Positions 14,241-21,126 of a DNA stretch of 21,126 bases are shown one piece after another. How positions within the stretch are numbered: position 1 is the first letter of the stretch; every line of letters begins with the position of its first letter. The notes beneath the pieces are model-generated. The model had not been told where the DNA came from. It did no database searches and worked only from the letters and a program-made list of their open reading frames with translations. The DNA is from a virus. Location of the stretch: IMG/VR virus record IMGVR_UViG_3300028388_006029, positions 1-21,126 of that record; one strand, given 5' to 3'. The position numbers and the translations under genes are program-made.

Positions 14241-16154
14241 ATGGCAACACATACTGATAATATTATGTTGTATAATGCAACTAAAGGAACATTAGATAAA
14301 ATTGGTGACACAGAAACCTTAGAGATTCATGGACTCGAGTTGACAAGCTCATTAACTGTCCCGGAAAGCTCTCTTACTCTTGGCACAACTGCAGTCACAG
14401 CAACTGCAACAGAACTAAACAAACTTGACGGCTTAACAGCATCTACTACACAGTTAGATTACGTGAACGTAACTACATTAGGCACAGCTGAAGCTTCAAA
14501 GGCAATCACGGTTGACGCATCTTCTCAAGTTGACGCAAGCACAATTACTTTCACAGACTTAGGAACAGTAACTACTGTTGATATAAACGGCGGTACACTA
14601 GATGGTGTTACAATTGGTGGAGCAAGCGCTGCAGCAGGTACATTTACTTCGCTTGATTGTACAGATGGAGCTTTTGCAATTGCAAATCTAGATATCGATG
14701 GCGGAACTGATATTGGCGCAGATCTAGTTGATAGTGATCTAATTGTTATCGACGATGGTGCTTCAGGTGCCAACAGAAAATCTGAATTATCAAGAGTCAA
14801 AACATATATTCAAACATCTACACTAAGCTTTACTGGAGCAAATACTTTTGAAAGCTCAGTTGGGCAAACTTTGCAAGGTGACGAAGGTAGCGCAGGTAAT
14901 CTTTATCTTAAAGCTGATCAGGGTGATGATGCTGGCGACTCTTGGGAAATTTCTGTTGCAGACGGTGGTGTACTTACGTTTAGCAACGACATTGCAGTCA
15001 AAAATACATTTGTAAATCACGTTACATTAACTCCTAATGCAACTGCAACAAACTCATCTGCTTTATTTGCAGGCAACGTTACAGTAAATGGTAACTTAAC
15101 TGTTAATGGTGACACAACAACACTTAGCACTTCTACTCTTACTGTTGAAGACATCAATATCGTTGTCGCAAACGGTGCGGCAAATAGTGCAGCAGCAGAC
15201 GGTGCAGGTATAACAATTGATGGTGCAGATGCTACTTTAACTTGGGTAAATGCTAGTTCTCATCTTGCATTTAACAAGGATGTAAATTTCCTAACTGACG
15301 GAATAAAAATCAACGGTACAGCTGTAACAGCAACTGCTGCAGAATTAAACAAGTTAGACGGTGTCACAGCAACAACAGCAGAAATTAATACTTTAGCTGG
15401 CTTAACAGCTTCAACTTCAGAACTTAATCTGCTAGATGCAACTGCAGGTTCAACTCTAGCACTTGCAGCTGGTGATGGATTAATTATTAATGATGCTTCT
15501 GACGGTAATGCAACCAAAAAGGTTTTAGTTTCTGATCTTACAGACTTTTTTGCTTCAAGCGGTACAACATCAGCTGATAACATTACAACAGGCTCTAGCG
15601 CTGTAGAAATTACCACAACTTCAGGTGACATCGTTGTAGATGCTCCTGCTGGACAAAGTGTTGATTTACAAGTAAATGGCGGGAATGTTGTAGAAGTGGC
15701 TGCAGATAGAGTTAAGGTTTCTCAGCCTTTAATTGTTACTGCAGCAGGTTTAAGCTTAGCACCAGCAGCTACACACCCTGCATTTGTTGCTGGCAATATT
15801 TTGGCTTTTGAAAGTGGTGCCTCAGGAGGTCTTGAGTTAGCCGATTGTGATGACAATGTCAATACGTATCTTAATGCACCGTTTGGAGTTGCATTAGAAT
15901 CTTCAGCGCTAGATGATACAACTGAGATTCTAGTACATACTATTCACGGTGGGCTTGTTAATGTTAAGATTGCCTCAAGCACAACTGCTAAAGGTCAATG
16001 GATTTATCTAGACGGAACTGCAGGACAAGCAACAACAACAGTTCCAACTGCAGGAATGGTTTGGAGGCTAGGACTTTGCGCAGAGCATAACGGAACCGCG
16101 GTCACAGACACAGATATTATTTGGATGCCTCAGTTTATAGCAGATTTAGGTTAA
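14241..16154 (+). CDS. Repeat-built tail fibre / virion structural protein
   Basis: A 637-residue protein beginning at ATG 14241, with AAAGGA about 10 nt upstream. It is rich in Ala, Thr, Ser, Gly and Asp and made of short beta-type modules: TATELNKLDGLTAST near residues 53-67, TAAELNKLDGVTATTAEINT near 363-382 and LTASTSELNLLDATAG just after. Two copies of an LIxxDDGxxGAxRK-like unit (DLIVIDDGASGANRKSELSR near 165-185 and GLIINDASDGNATKKVLVSD near 413-432) also occur. These modules are typical of marine myovirus fibres. The last 130 residues form a distinct domain, without repeats, ending in IIWMPQFIADLG, probably the tip or a trimerisation/decoration domain. Its base composition is visibly less AT-rich than that of the baseplate genes. 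First gene of a three-gene rightward unit. Structural role likely, host-recognition role inferred. Confidence 0.8.
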   Translation: MATHTDNIMLYNATKGTLDKIGDTETLEIHGLELTSSLTVPESSLTLGTTAVTATATELNKLDGLTASTTQLDYVNVTTLGTAEASKAITVDASSQVDASTITFTDLGTVTTVDINGGTLDGVTIGGASAAAGTFTSLDCTDGAFAIANLDIDGGTDIGADLVDSDLIVIDDGASGANRKSELSRVKTYIQTSTLSFTGANTFESSVGQTLQGDEGSAGNLYLKADQGDDAGDSWEISVADGGVLTFSNDIAVKNTFVNHVTLTPNATATNSSALFAGNVTVNGNLTVNGDTTTLSTSTLTVEDINIVVANGAANSAAADGAGITIDGADATLTWVNASSHLAFNKDVNFLTDGIKINGTAVTATAAELNKLDGVTATTAEINTLAGLTASTSELNLLDATAGSTLALAAGDGLIINDASDGNATKKVLVSDLTDFFASSGTTSADNITTGSSAVEITTTSGDIVVDAPAGQSVDLQVNGGNVVEVAADRVKVSQPLIVTAAGLSLAPAATHPAFVAGNILAFESGASGGLELADCDDNVNTYLNAPFGVALESSALDDTTEILVHTIHGGLVNVKIASSTTAKGQWIYLDGTAGQATTTVPTAGMVWRLGLCAEHNGTAVTDTDIIWMPQFIADLG

Positions 16155-16182
16155 ATTATATATAGGTAGTTTATTATCCAGC

Positions 16183-16228
16183 AAGATTATATTTATTAAC
16201 GTGCAAAAAATATTAATATAATCTTTTT
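16183..16228 (+). terminator. Possible terminator hairpin after the 637-aa fibre gene
   Basis: AAGATTATATT at 16183-16193 is perfectly complementary to AATATAATCTT at 16215-16225, giving an 11-bp stem with a 21-nt loop followed by a short T run (to 16228). The stem holds only one G-C pair, so it is weak, and the T run abuts the GGAG ribosome-binding site of the next gene. It may instead be an RNA-processing or translation-tuning hairpin. Confidence 0.4.
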
Positions 16229-16239
16229 GGAGTTACAAT

Positions 16240-16626
16240 ATGTCTACGAATGAAAAAATACTGAGAATTGGTCTAGGTGAAGCAATTTCTAGATTGATGA
16301 ATTTAGAATTAATGCGATCAAATAGACTTCATCCAATGCCTGATCAGGCAATTGCTGAAAGAGAAATGCTTTATTTAGCATTAAATGAGATCAAAATAGA
16401 TCTAGGTTTTGATTGTGATGGTGATGGTTTGCCAGACTCAGTAGAAATATTTGAAGAAAGCGCAAAGTCGTCTTGCTGTAGACTTGTTCAGACAGATGAT
16501 AACTTGTTGCCTAGACGAAAAGAAATCAGTCGTGCAAAGATACAAAAAGGCAAAGTAACACGCTCTTCTAAACCAAAAGAACAAATTAAAAAAGAAAGAA
16601 AGCGTCGTGCGTCTAGTAGAAAATAA
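16240..16626 (+). CDS. Small protein with a calcium-loop motif and a strongly basic tail, function unknown
   Basis: A 128-residue protein starting at ATG 16240 with TTTGGAG upstream. Residues 5-55 look helical (RIGLGEAISRLMNLELMRSN). Residues 58-69 are a perfect calcium-loop pattern, DxDxDGxxDxxE (DCDGDGLPDSVE). The proline before the fourth aspartate is as in bacterial thrombospondin type 3-like DGLPD repeats rather than animal EF-hands. This is followed by SSCCRL (C79, C80); with C59 there are three cysteines. From about residue 92 the tail is almost entirely Lys/Arg/Ser (KKERKRRASSRK at the end), which suggests nucleic-acid binding or an unstructured anchor. It sits between the fibre gene and a membrane protein. 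I do not recognise a named family; a virion accessory or fibre-assembly role would be a guess. Confidence 0.8.
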   Translation: MSTNEKILRIGLGEAISRLMNLELMRSNRLHPMPDQAIAEREMLYLALNEIKIDLGFDCDGDGLPDSVEIFEESAKSSCCRLVQTDDNLLPRRKEISRAKIQKGKVTRSSKPKEQIKKERKRRASSRK

Positions 16627-16646
16627 TACAAAAAGGAGTTATAGGT

Positions 16647-16916
16647 TTGTCTCTGTTTGAACTTTTGTTTTGTTACGGTTTAACCTTTGGAATGATGAAT
16701 AAAACTGCGCAAATACAAAACAGGTTGAATATTGATTTTATAAAAGAAATGTTATCTTGTTCGTATTGCACAGGTTTTCATGCTGGCTGGTTAAGTCTTT
16801 TAATTCTTCATCCAGAATTATTTTTTAATATCCAGACTTTTATCTATTGGTGCCTCGTATCTTCATCTTTTTGTTATATAACAGACACACTTGTTGTTTA
16901 CTTAGAAGATCGCTAA
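16647..16916 (+). CDS. Small membrane protein with CxxCTGFH motif, function unknown
   Basis: An 89-residue protein beginning at TTG 16647. This start is supported by AAGGAG at about 16633-16638 and by the absence of an earlier start in frame near it. Two to three hydrophobic stretches are seen: LFELLFCYGLTFGMM at the N-terminus, GWLSLLILHPELFF in the middle, and FIYWCLVSSSFCYITDTLVV near the C-terminus. Between the first two is LSCSYCTGFHAGW, with C38, C41 and H45, reminiscent of the CPxCxGxW motif of DUF1360-like small membrane proteins. The cysteine pair and histidine could bind metal or be redox-active. Third gene of the rightward unit, 20 nt after the 128-aa gene. Possible envelope-related function; not known. 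Confidence 0.72.
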   Translation: MSLFELLFCYGLTFGMMNKTAQIQNRLNIDFIKEMLSCSYCTGFHAGWLSLLILHPELFFNIQTFIYWCLVSSSFCYITDTLVVYLEDR

Positions 16917-17026
16917 GCCCAAGAATCAAAATCATCCATTTTTAAATTAACTTTGGTTATCCAAGGCGTCTTACTGTAAGGCTGTTATTTGTTTATATAA
17001 GTCACTATATTGTTTCCTAATTTTAA
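16917..17026. other. Convergent intergenic region
   Basis: This 110-nt stretch lies between two converging genes. The only structure I see is a small hairpin, CTTTGG-TTAT-CCAAGG (about 16952-16967; one G-U pair), without a T run on either side, so termination is possible but not shown. Confidence 0.4.
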
Positions 17027-18289
17027 TTAAATAATAAACCAGTTTGAGCCATCTGTAACGAGTGTGACTGAAGAATATTGACTAGTAATTACAAACGTCG
17101 ATGAACCGTCAATTGTTTCTGATCCATTGCCATCAATTGTCACGTTTGCAGTCCCAAGTTGTTTAATATTATATTTGTAACCGCTACCTGCAGTTGCAGC
17201 AGCTGGCAAAGTAATTGTTACAGCGTTTGTACCGTTACTAATCAAGTGAATTTCTTCAATGCCGGAAGTCGTGGATATTGTTGTATTTGTTCCTGAAGTG
17301 TCTGTAATGACTGTTGGCACAGAAGCTCCTCCACCTCCCCCGCTAGGCTGGTCTACAAAAGTCAATACTCCCGCGCCGTCAGTTTTGAGTATTTGATCTG
17401 CTGAGCCGTCTGTAATAGGAAACGTATAAGGAAGTGCTGTCATTTGATCATTTGTTGGGTTATATCTTAACACTTGACCCGCTGTGCTTAGTGACTCTTT
17501 ACCTGTTTCAAGTTGGTCACTAACAACCCATTCATAATGTGATGTGCCTACAATAGAGTATACCTCAACTAAACAACGCGAGTTAAAGTATTTCATTGAC
17601 GAGCCGCTATTACCTGGATTTGAGCCGTCTTCTGATGGGTCAATAAGTCCAGGATTATTCAGTTCTAAAATGCGTAAAGTACCATCGCCATGATTGAAAA
17701 ATTTAAATCTATATTCTAGCGATGTGTCATTACTGCGATCTGGCAAAGTTACTGATGTAGTTGTTCCACTTGAAGTATTGACAAAGTAAAATGTATTGTC
17801 AGATGCTGTGAAGTCAGCACTGCCGACAAATGACGTTGTGTAACCCAAATTACTAAATGCAAGATTACCGCTACCATCTGTTGTGATTGCTTGACCGCTT
17901 GAGCCATCATTAGTTGGTAAATTATATGCGTCTGATATTCTAACTTGTGCGCTTGATCCACTGCCTTGAACTTTAATACCTTCTCTGATTGAATTGCTTC
18001 CTAGGACACTTAGTCTTATAATTCCATCACCACTATTTCTACTAAAGTTCATACGTGTATATTCAGTATTATTTATAAAACTTGCAAATTCTCCAAGAGA
18101 ATTTGCTGCAGTATTTGTCCTTGTAAATCTAATTCTACTGCTGTGCCAAGATGTTGTAGAATTGCTAACTATTTCTAAATCAGGGGAGTTATCGTTTGCA
18201 CTGCCATCGTTTAAAATTTGAAGTGTATTGCTTCTATTTGAATCGCTTTGACTACGCTTGATTTTTATAGCATTACTTGAACCAAACAA
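17027..18289 (-). CDS. C-terminal part of a tail fibre protein (frame-shifted from the upstream fibre reading frame)
   Basis: Reading from TTG 18289 gives 420 residues, but the frame is open up to the TAA at 18323-18325 and there is no ATG until residue 79 and no good ribosome-binding site, so this is probably not an independent gene. Residues about 40-115 (PDLEIVSNSTTSWHSSRIRF and IRLSVLGSNSIREGIKVQGS) repeat, at the level of pattern, a module in the upstream fibre frame (FVLESNNSANFGPRFTLRQ, GRITGEIV, IRIMPSPASANSRGLSVEG). Two related beta modules follow (TSVTLPDRSNDTSLEYRFKF near 180 and VTITLPAAATAGSGYKYNIK near 360), separated by a GGGGG hinge. The C-terminus (SSVTLVTDGSNWFII) is a typical fibre end. 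Likely the distal tip of the fibre whose N-terminal part is encoded at 18300-21126. Confidence 0.75.
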   Translation of the reverse strand: MFGSSNAIKIKRSQSDSNRSNTLQILNDGSANDNSPDLEIVSNSTTSWHSSRIRFTRTNTAANSLGEFASFINNTEYTRMNFSRNSGDGIIRLSVLGSNSIREGIKVQGSGSSAQVRISDAYNLPTNDGSSGQAITTDGSGNLAFSNLGYTTSFVGSADFTASDNTFYFVNTSSGTTTSVTLPDRSNDTSLEYRFKFFNHGDGTLRILELNNPGLIDPSEDGSNPGNSGSSMKYFNSRCLVEVYSIVGTSHYEWVVSDQLETGKESLSTAGQVLRYNPTNDQMTALPYTFPITDGSADQILKTDGAGVLTFVDQPSGGGGGASVPTVITDTSGTNTTISTTSGIEEIHLISNGTNAVTITLPAAATAGSGYKYNIKQLGTANVTIDGNGSETIDGSSTFVITSQYSSVTLVTDGSNWFII

Positions 18290-18299
18290 TAAAGATGCA

Positions 18300-18325
18300 T
18301 CATTTGTGCCTTGGATTGAAGCTTA
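18300..18325 (-). other. Frame break / possible +1 frameshift site in the long fibre gene
   Basis: The upstream frame reads EAIGNISFNPRHK and stops at TGA 18302-18300. The next frame (+1) is open from just after the TAA at 18325-18323 and reads SIQGTNDASLLFGSSNAI. Skipping one base anywhere between 18323 and 18302 restores one continuous fibre; for example a slip at CCA-AGG-C would give ISFNPGTNDASLLFG. A real programmed shift, a mutation, or a one-base assembly error would all look like this. Confidence 0.6.
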
Positions 18326-21126
18326 TATTGCCAATAGCTTCAATATGATTTTCTGTAGTTAAATTAGCATCTGAGTATTGACTGTTAATAATTTTAAATG
18401 CTTCTATTTCGCTATTACGATCTGTATGGTTTGCTGCGAGTATAAGCTCTTGATTATTAGCATTTACACCTAATTTTAAATCACCTATGCTTGCTGTTAT
18501 TTTATGATTTGTACCTAACGAACTTCTTACGTTTAAGTCTCCGCCAAGTTGAGGTGACGTGTCTGCTTCAACGCTAGATATACCCCCGCCAGAAGAAGCT
18601 GCCCAATGTAAACCATTTGCTGAAGTGTATGTTAAAACATCATTGTCACTCGGGTTTTCTGATGAAATGTCTAGCGAGTTTAACTCAGCAGCTGATGATT
18701 TTACAAGCGTTCCGTTTAAATGTAAACCTGAGTCAACTCCGTTATGCGTATCAACATTAACTTTTACTTTTGTATTAGAGCCTGAGATTCCTTCTACAGA
18801 TAAACCTCTTGAGTTTGCAGAAGCAGGAGAAGGCATAATTCTAATTTTACCAGACTCAGACCCGCTTACAGGATTTACTATTTCTCCTGTAATTCTGCCA
18901 AACTCACTAACAGTTCCAGAAGAATCATTGGCTTCAAATAAAATTTCACCTATTCTATCGTAAGTAGCGGGACTAGAACTTTTTTGTCTAAGAGTAAAAC
19001 GCGGGCCAAAGTTAGCGCTGTTATTACTTTCTAGAACAAACTTTGGATCAAAAGATCCAGCTGTGTTCATAGATAATGTAAGTCCATTATCAGGATTATG
19101 ATTAAACTGGACGTCTTGATCGTTTCCAAAGTATATTGCTGAGTTATCGCCAAGATATAAGTCTCCCCAGGTTTGCGAGCCGCTACCTAACGCTCTAATA
19201 TTTGTAGGTGTAGGAAGTATATTTGAAGCAACGTTACCAAAGTCAACTGAAGCACTTAAACCGCTAACAAAGTTTGCTCTTGTTATTTTGCGGAGCGCAC
19301 CAGAAGCAGATGTATCTGAAATGAGAATTAAATCGTCGTCGTGGATATTGGTTTCTAATGTCTGCCCTGTTATTGCCGTGCTAGTTAAACTTAGTGCACC
19401 TAAACTTGATATTGATGCATCACCAGAAACTTTGCCAAAAGTATATTCTGGTAATCTTTCTACTAACAAGCTTCTATTAGCGCCAGCACCACCGTCATCA
19501 ACAATTAACAAATCACCATCTGCAACGCCAGCACCAATTTCAGTCGCTCCATCTAAATCAATTGATGAAAGTGCAACTTTATTTGCTGTAGTTAGCTGGT
19601 TTAGCTTAGAGTTTGCAATTGAGCCCGCCAACATTGCACTTGTTATTCCTCCTGATTTAACACGAAGAACGTCAGTATTAACTTCAAGAGAAGCATTATC
19701 AACATTAATGTCGAAAGCATTTGCATTTTGAACTAAACCTTCTCCTGCTGTAATACCTGCTGAAGAATTGAATTGTGTAACTGTTATTCCATCTGTGCCA
19801 ACTGTAAATGTTGAGGGATCAGTTACAATTTGAACCCAACCTGTTCCTTCATTAACAGTGCCACTTGCAACAAATATAAATGCACCAGGAATTTCACTTG
19901 ATTCATCACAAAATCCGCATCTTGTTAAAATCCAGTCAGTTGTTGCATTACCAACTTGCGAAACATAGTATCGACCATTTTCAAAAGAATCAGTTTGATC
20001 TTTTACTAATATTCCGTCAAACTGTGACCACGCTGTTACGTCGTCAATGTTTAATGTAGCAGCTGGACCTAGATTTAGTGTAGCACCAACACCTAATGTA
20101 CCATTATCATATGTTCCTGCAAGATCAGCTGTTGTTGCTGCAATCACTGAAGGCTTTGCGTTTAACCCTTGCGCAACTTCATCAACGTATGCCTTATTTG
20201 CTGCATCACTTCCAGCTGTCGGATTAGATAAGTTAACAATCTTGTTCGAATTTAAATCTAAATCTGAACTCTGGCCTGTTAGACTCAAAGTAGAGATATT
20301 TGTACTGCTAGAAATCACCAGATTTCCTGCGTTAACACTTAACTCAACATCTGATGTATTATTCGAATCTAACGTTGCCTTATCAACACGATCAATTATA
20401 AGTCTTTTTGGAGCAGTTACTGCAAATGGATTAACTCTCGCATTAATTGTTAAAGCATTTTTTGATGCCATCACAATTTCACCATCAGCTTGATTCTGGT
20501 CACCAGCAACTAAATGTAAACCATGTGCTGACTGTGTAACTACATCCATACCGTAATTACCACCAGTTATAAATCTTGTATTCTTTGTTCCTGCATGAGA
20601 CGCCTGATTATACGCCGCATTTGTAAAAATACCTGCATAACTCTGCACGTCGCCATTTGCATCTCCAAAAGAAGAATCATTACTATGCACAGCACCTTTA
20701 ACCCGTAAAGATGTTGCGTTGTCTTTATGCCCTATAATAACACCACTCGCTGTCAAATCTTGACCAACCTGAACGTGCGAAGTGCTGTTCCCAATCAATA
20801 CTTCATTGCTACTACCTGGCTCTGCAGATATTCTTAACTGTCCAGATGTATTATTTAATAATGAATTTGCCCCATCGTGATGAATTTGCAAATCTTCGTC
20901 TGTGCCAAGACTAATCTTAAAACCATCAGGCAAAATAGACACATTATTATCAGCAAAAGTTAAAACCTTACTCGACTCTGCAGTTCCTAAAGTTGTCAAA
21001 TCATTGTAATTTAACTCACTTGCAAGTGCAGTCACACCAAGTGACAATATAGTATCAGCAGGTGACTTATTGACCCAGTTTTTTGTTTCACTGTCATATA
21101 TAAGTGCATGGTTATTAGATAAATTA
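18300..21126 (-). CDS. Long repeat-built tail fibre protein (5' end beyond window; frame breaks at 18302)
   Basis: The reading frame is open to the right edge. A TTG at 21047 is not a real start, because in-frame codons upstream read LIYDSETKNWVNKSPAD, a common fibre phrase. About 940 codons are present. In order they show: ASELNYNDLTTLGTAESSKV; a TDEDLQIHHDGANSLLNNTS unit; the ANKAYVDEV attachment module (about 20170-20210); a domain with FENGRYYVSQVG and GWVQIVTDPSTF; two LIxxDxxxxGAxR units (about 19470-19510 and 19290-19340); a DNSAIYFGNDQDVQFNHNPD unit; and a GGG hinge before a final repeat set. The upstream neighbour lies outside the window. Modules match those of the plus-strand 637-residue fibre. 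Role in host recognition is inferred from this architecture. The stop is probably premature; see the frame-break entry. Confidence 0.82.
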   Translation of the reverse strand, partial: NLSNNHALIYDSETKNWVNKSPADTILSLGVTALASELNYNDLTTLGTAESSKVLTFADNNVSILPDGFKISLGTDEDLQIHHDGANSLLNNTSGQLRISAEPGSSNEVLIGNSTSHVQVGQDLTASGVIIGHKDNATSLRVKGAVHSNDSSFGDANGDVQSYAGIFTNAAYNQASHAGTKNTRFITGGNYGMDVVTQSAHGLHLVAGDQNQADGEIVMASKNALTINARVNPFAVTAPKRLIIDRVDKATLDSNNTSDVELSVNAGNLVISSSTNISTLSLTGQSSDLDLNSNKIVNLSNPTAGSDAANKAYVDEVAQGLNAKPSVIAATTADLAGTYDNGTLGVGATLNLGPAATLNIDDVTAWSQFDGILVKDQTDSFENGRYYVSQVGNATTDWILTRCGFCDESSEIPGAFIFVASGTVNEGTGWVQIVTDPSTFTVGTDGITVTQFNSSAGITAGEGLVQNANAFDINVDNASLEVNTDVLRVKSGGITSAMLAGSIANSKLNQLTTANKVALSSIDLDGATEIGAGVADGDLLIVDDGGAGANRSLLVERLPEYTFGKVSGDASISSLGALSLTSTAITGQTLETNIHDDDLILISDTSASGALRKITRANFVSGLSASVDFGNVASNILPTPTNIRALGSGSQTWGDLYLGDNSAIYFGNDQDVQFNHNPDNGLTLSMNTAGSFDPKFVLESNNSANFGPRFTLRQKSSSPATYDRIGEILFEANDSSGTVSEFGRITGEIVNPVSGSESGKIRIMPSPASANSRGLSVEGISGSNTKVKVNVDTHNGVDSGLHLNGTLVKSSAAELNSLDISSENPSDNDVLTYTSANGLHWAASSGGGISSVEADTSPQLGGDLNVRSSLGTNHKITASIGDLKLGVNANNQELILAANHTDRNSEIEAFKIINSQYSDANLTTENHIEAIGNISFNPRHK

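Noticed and set aside
14383-15440. Repeats in the fibre gene as a possible repeat array or mobile element
   Set aside because: They are in-frame protein modules of uneven spacing and diverged sequence, without terminal inverted repeats or spacers.
14525-15631. Minus-strand frames of 91 and 123 codons inside the 637-residue fibre gene
   Set aside because: Same effect: low-complexity antisense reading of repeat modules, no ribosome-binding site.
16917-17026. A tRNA or small RNA gene in the convergent gap
   Set aside because: No cloverleaf arms or T-loop sequence; only one 6-bp hairpin is present.
18559-20493. Three plus-strand frames of 134-148 codons within the long fibre gene
   Set aside because: They are complements of Ala/Thr/Ser/Asp-rich repeats, which produce long stop-free antisense frames rich in Ser, Pro and Val; no start signals.

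Overview
The window looks like part of the genome of an AT-rich, tailed dsDNA phage with a contractile tail, of the T4-like or 'far-T4' kind found in marine bacteria. The basis is a dense minus-strand cluster of baseplate genes (gp25-like, gp6-like, gp5-like spike/hub), a short gp55-like late sigma factor, a small gene resembling a gp16 small terminase, and long repeat-built tail fibre proteins carrying the ELNKLDG and AAN-YVD type modules usual in marine myoviruses. There is no rRNA, tRNA, integrase, transposase or CRISPR array. No host marker gene is present, so the host cannot be named. All family assignments come from reading the translations; no search was run.

Layout. (1) From 14115 down to base 1, on the minus strand, ten genes are packed end to end, with overlaps or gaps of about 10 nt or less and a single 55-nt gap (7444-7498). 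In transcription order they are: a PD-(D/E)XK nuclease, two GT-B glycosyltransferases, a small membrane/coiled-coil protein, the gp55-like sigma factor, a gp16-like small protein, a gp5-like spike/hub protein, gp25, gp6, a DNRLRE-like structural protein, and a very long protein with two LamG-like domains that runs off the left edge. (The list is eleven genes if the truncated last one is counted.) (2) 14116-14240 is a divergent intergenic region. (3) From 14241 to 16916, on the plus strand, lie a 637-aa repeat-rich fibre protein, a 128-aa protein with a perfect calcium-loop motif and a very basic tail, and an 89-aa membrane protein with a CxxC motif. (4) From 21126 down to 17027, on the minus strand, is a second, longer fibre gene whose start lies beyond the right edge. 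Its reading frame is broken near 18302-18323. The downstream piece has no convincing start of its own and repeats a module found upstream, so the two pieces were probably one protein, or are joined by a +1 frameshift.

How it fits together. The gp5/gp25/gp6 genes and the two large downstream proteins should build the baseplate. The two convergent fibre loci should provide host recognition. The gp55-like factor would direct late transcription of these genes, and the gp16-like protein would assist DNA packaging. The glycosyltransferases could modify virion or host surface molecules, and the nuclease has a complete Cas4/RecB-type active site plus four cysteines placed as for an iron-sulphur cluster. 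The most interesting points are the split fibre frame, the modules shared between the two oppositely oriented fibre genes, the large unterminated LamG protein at the left edge, and two small accessory proteins with unusual metal-binding-like motifs. No gene-free stretch exceeds about 125 bases.
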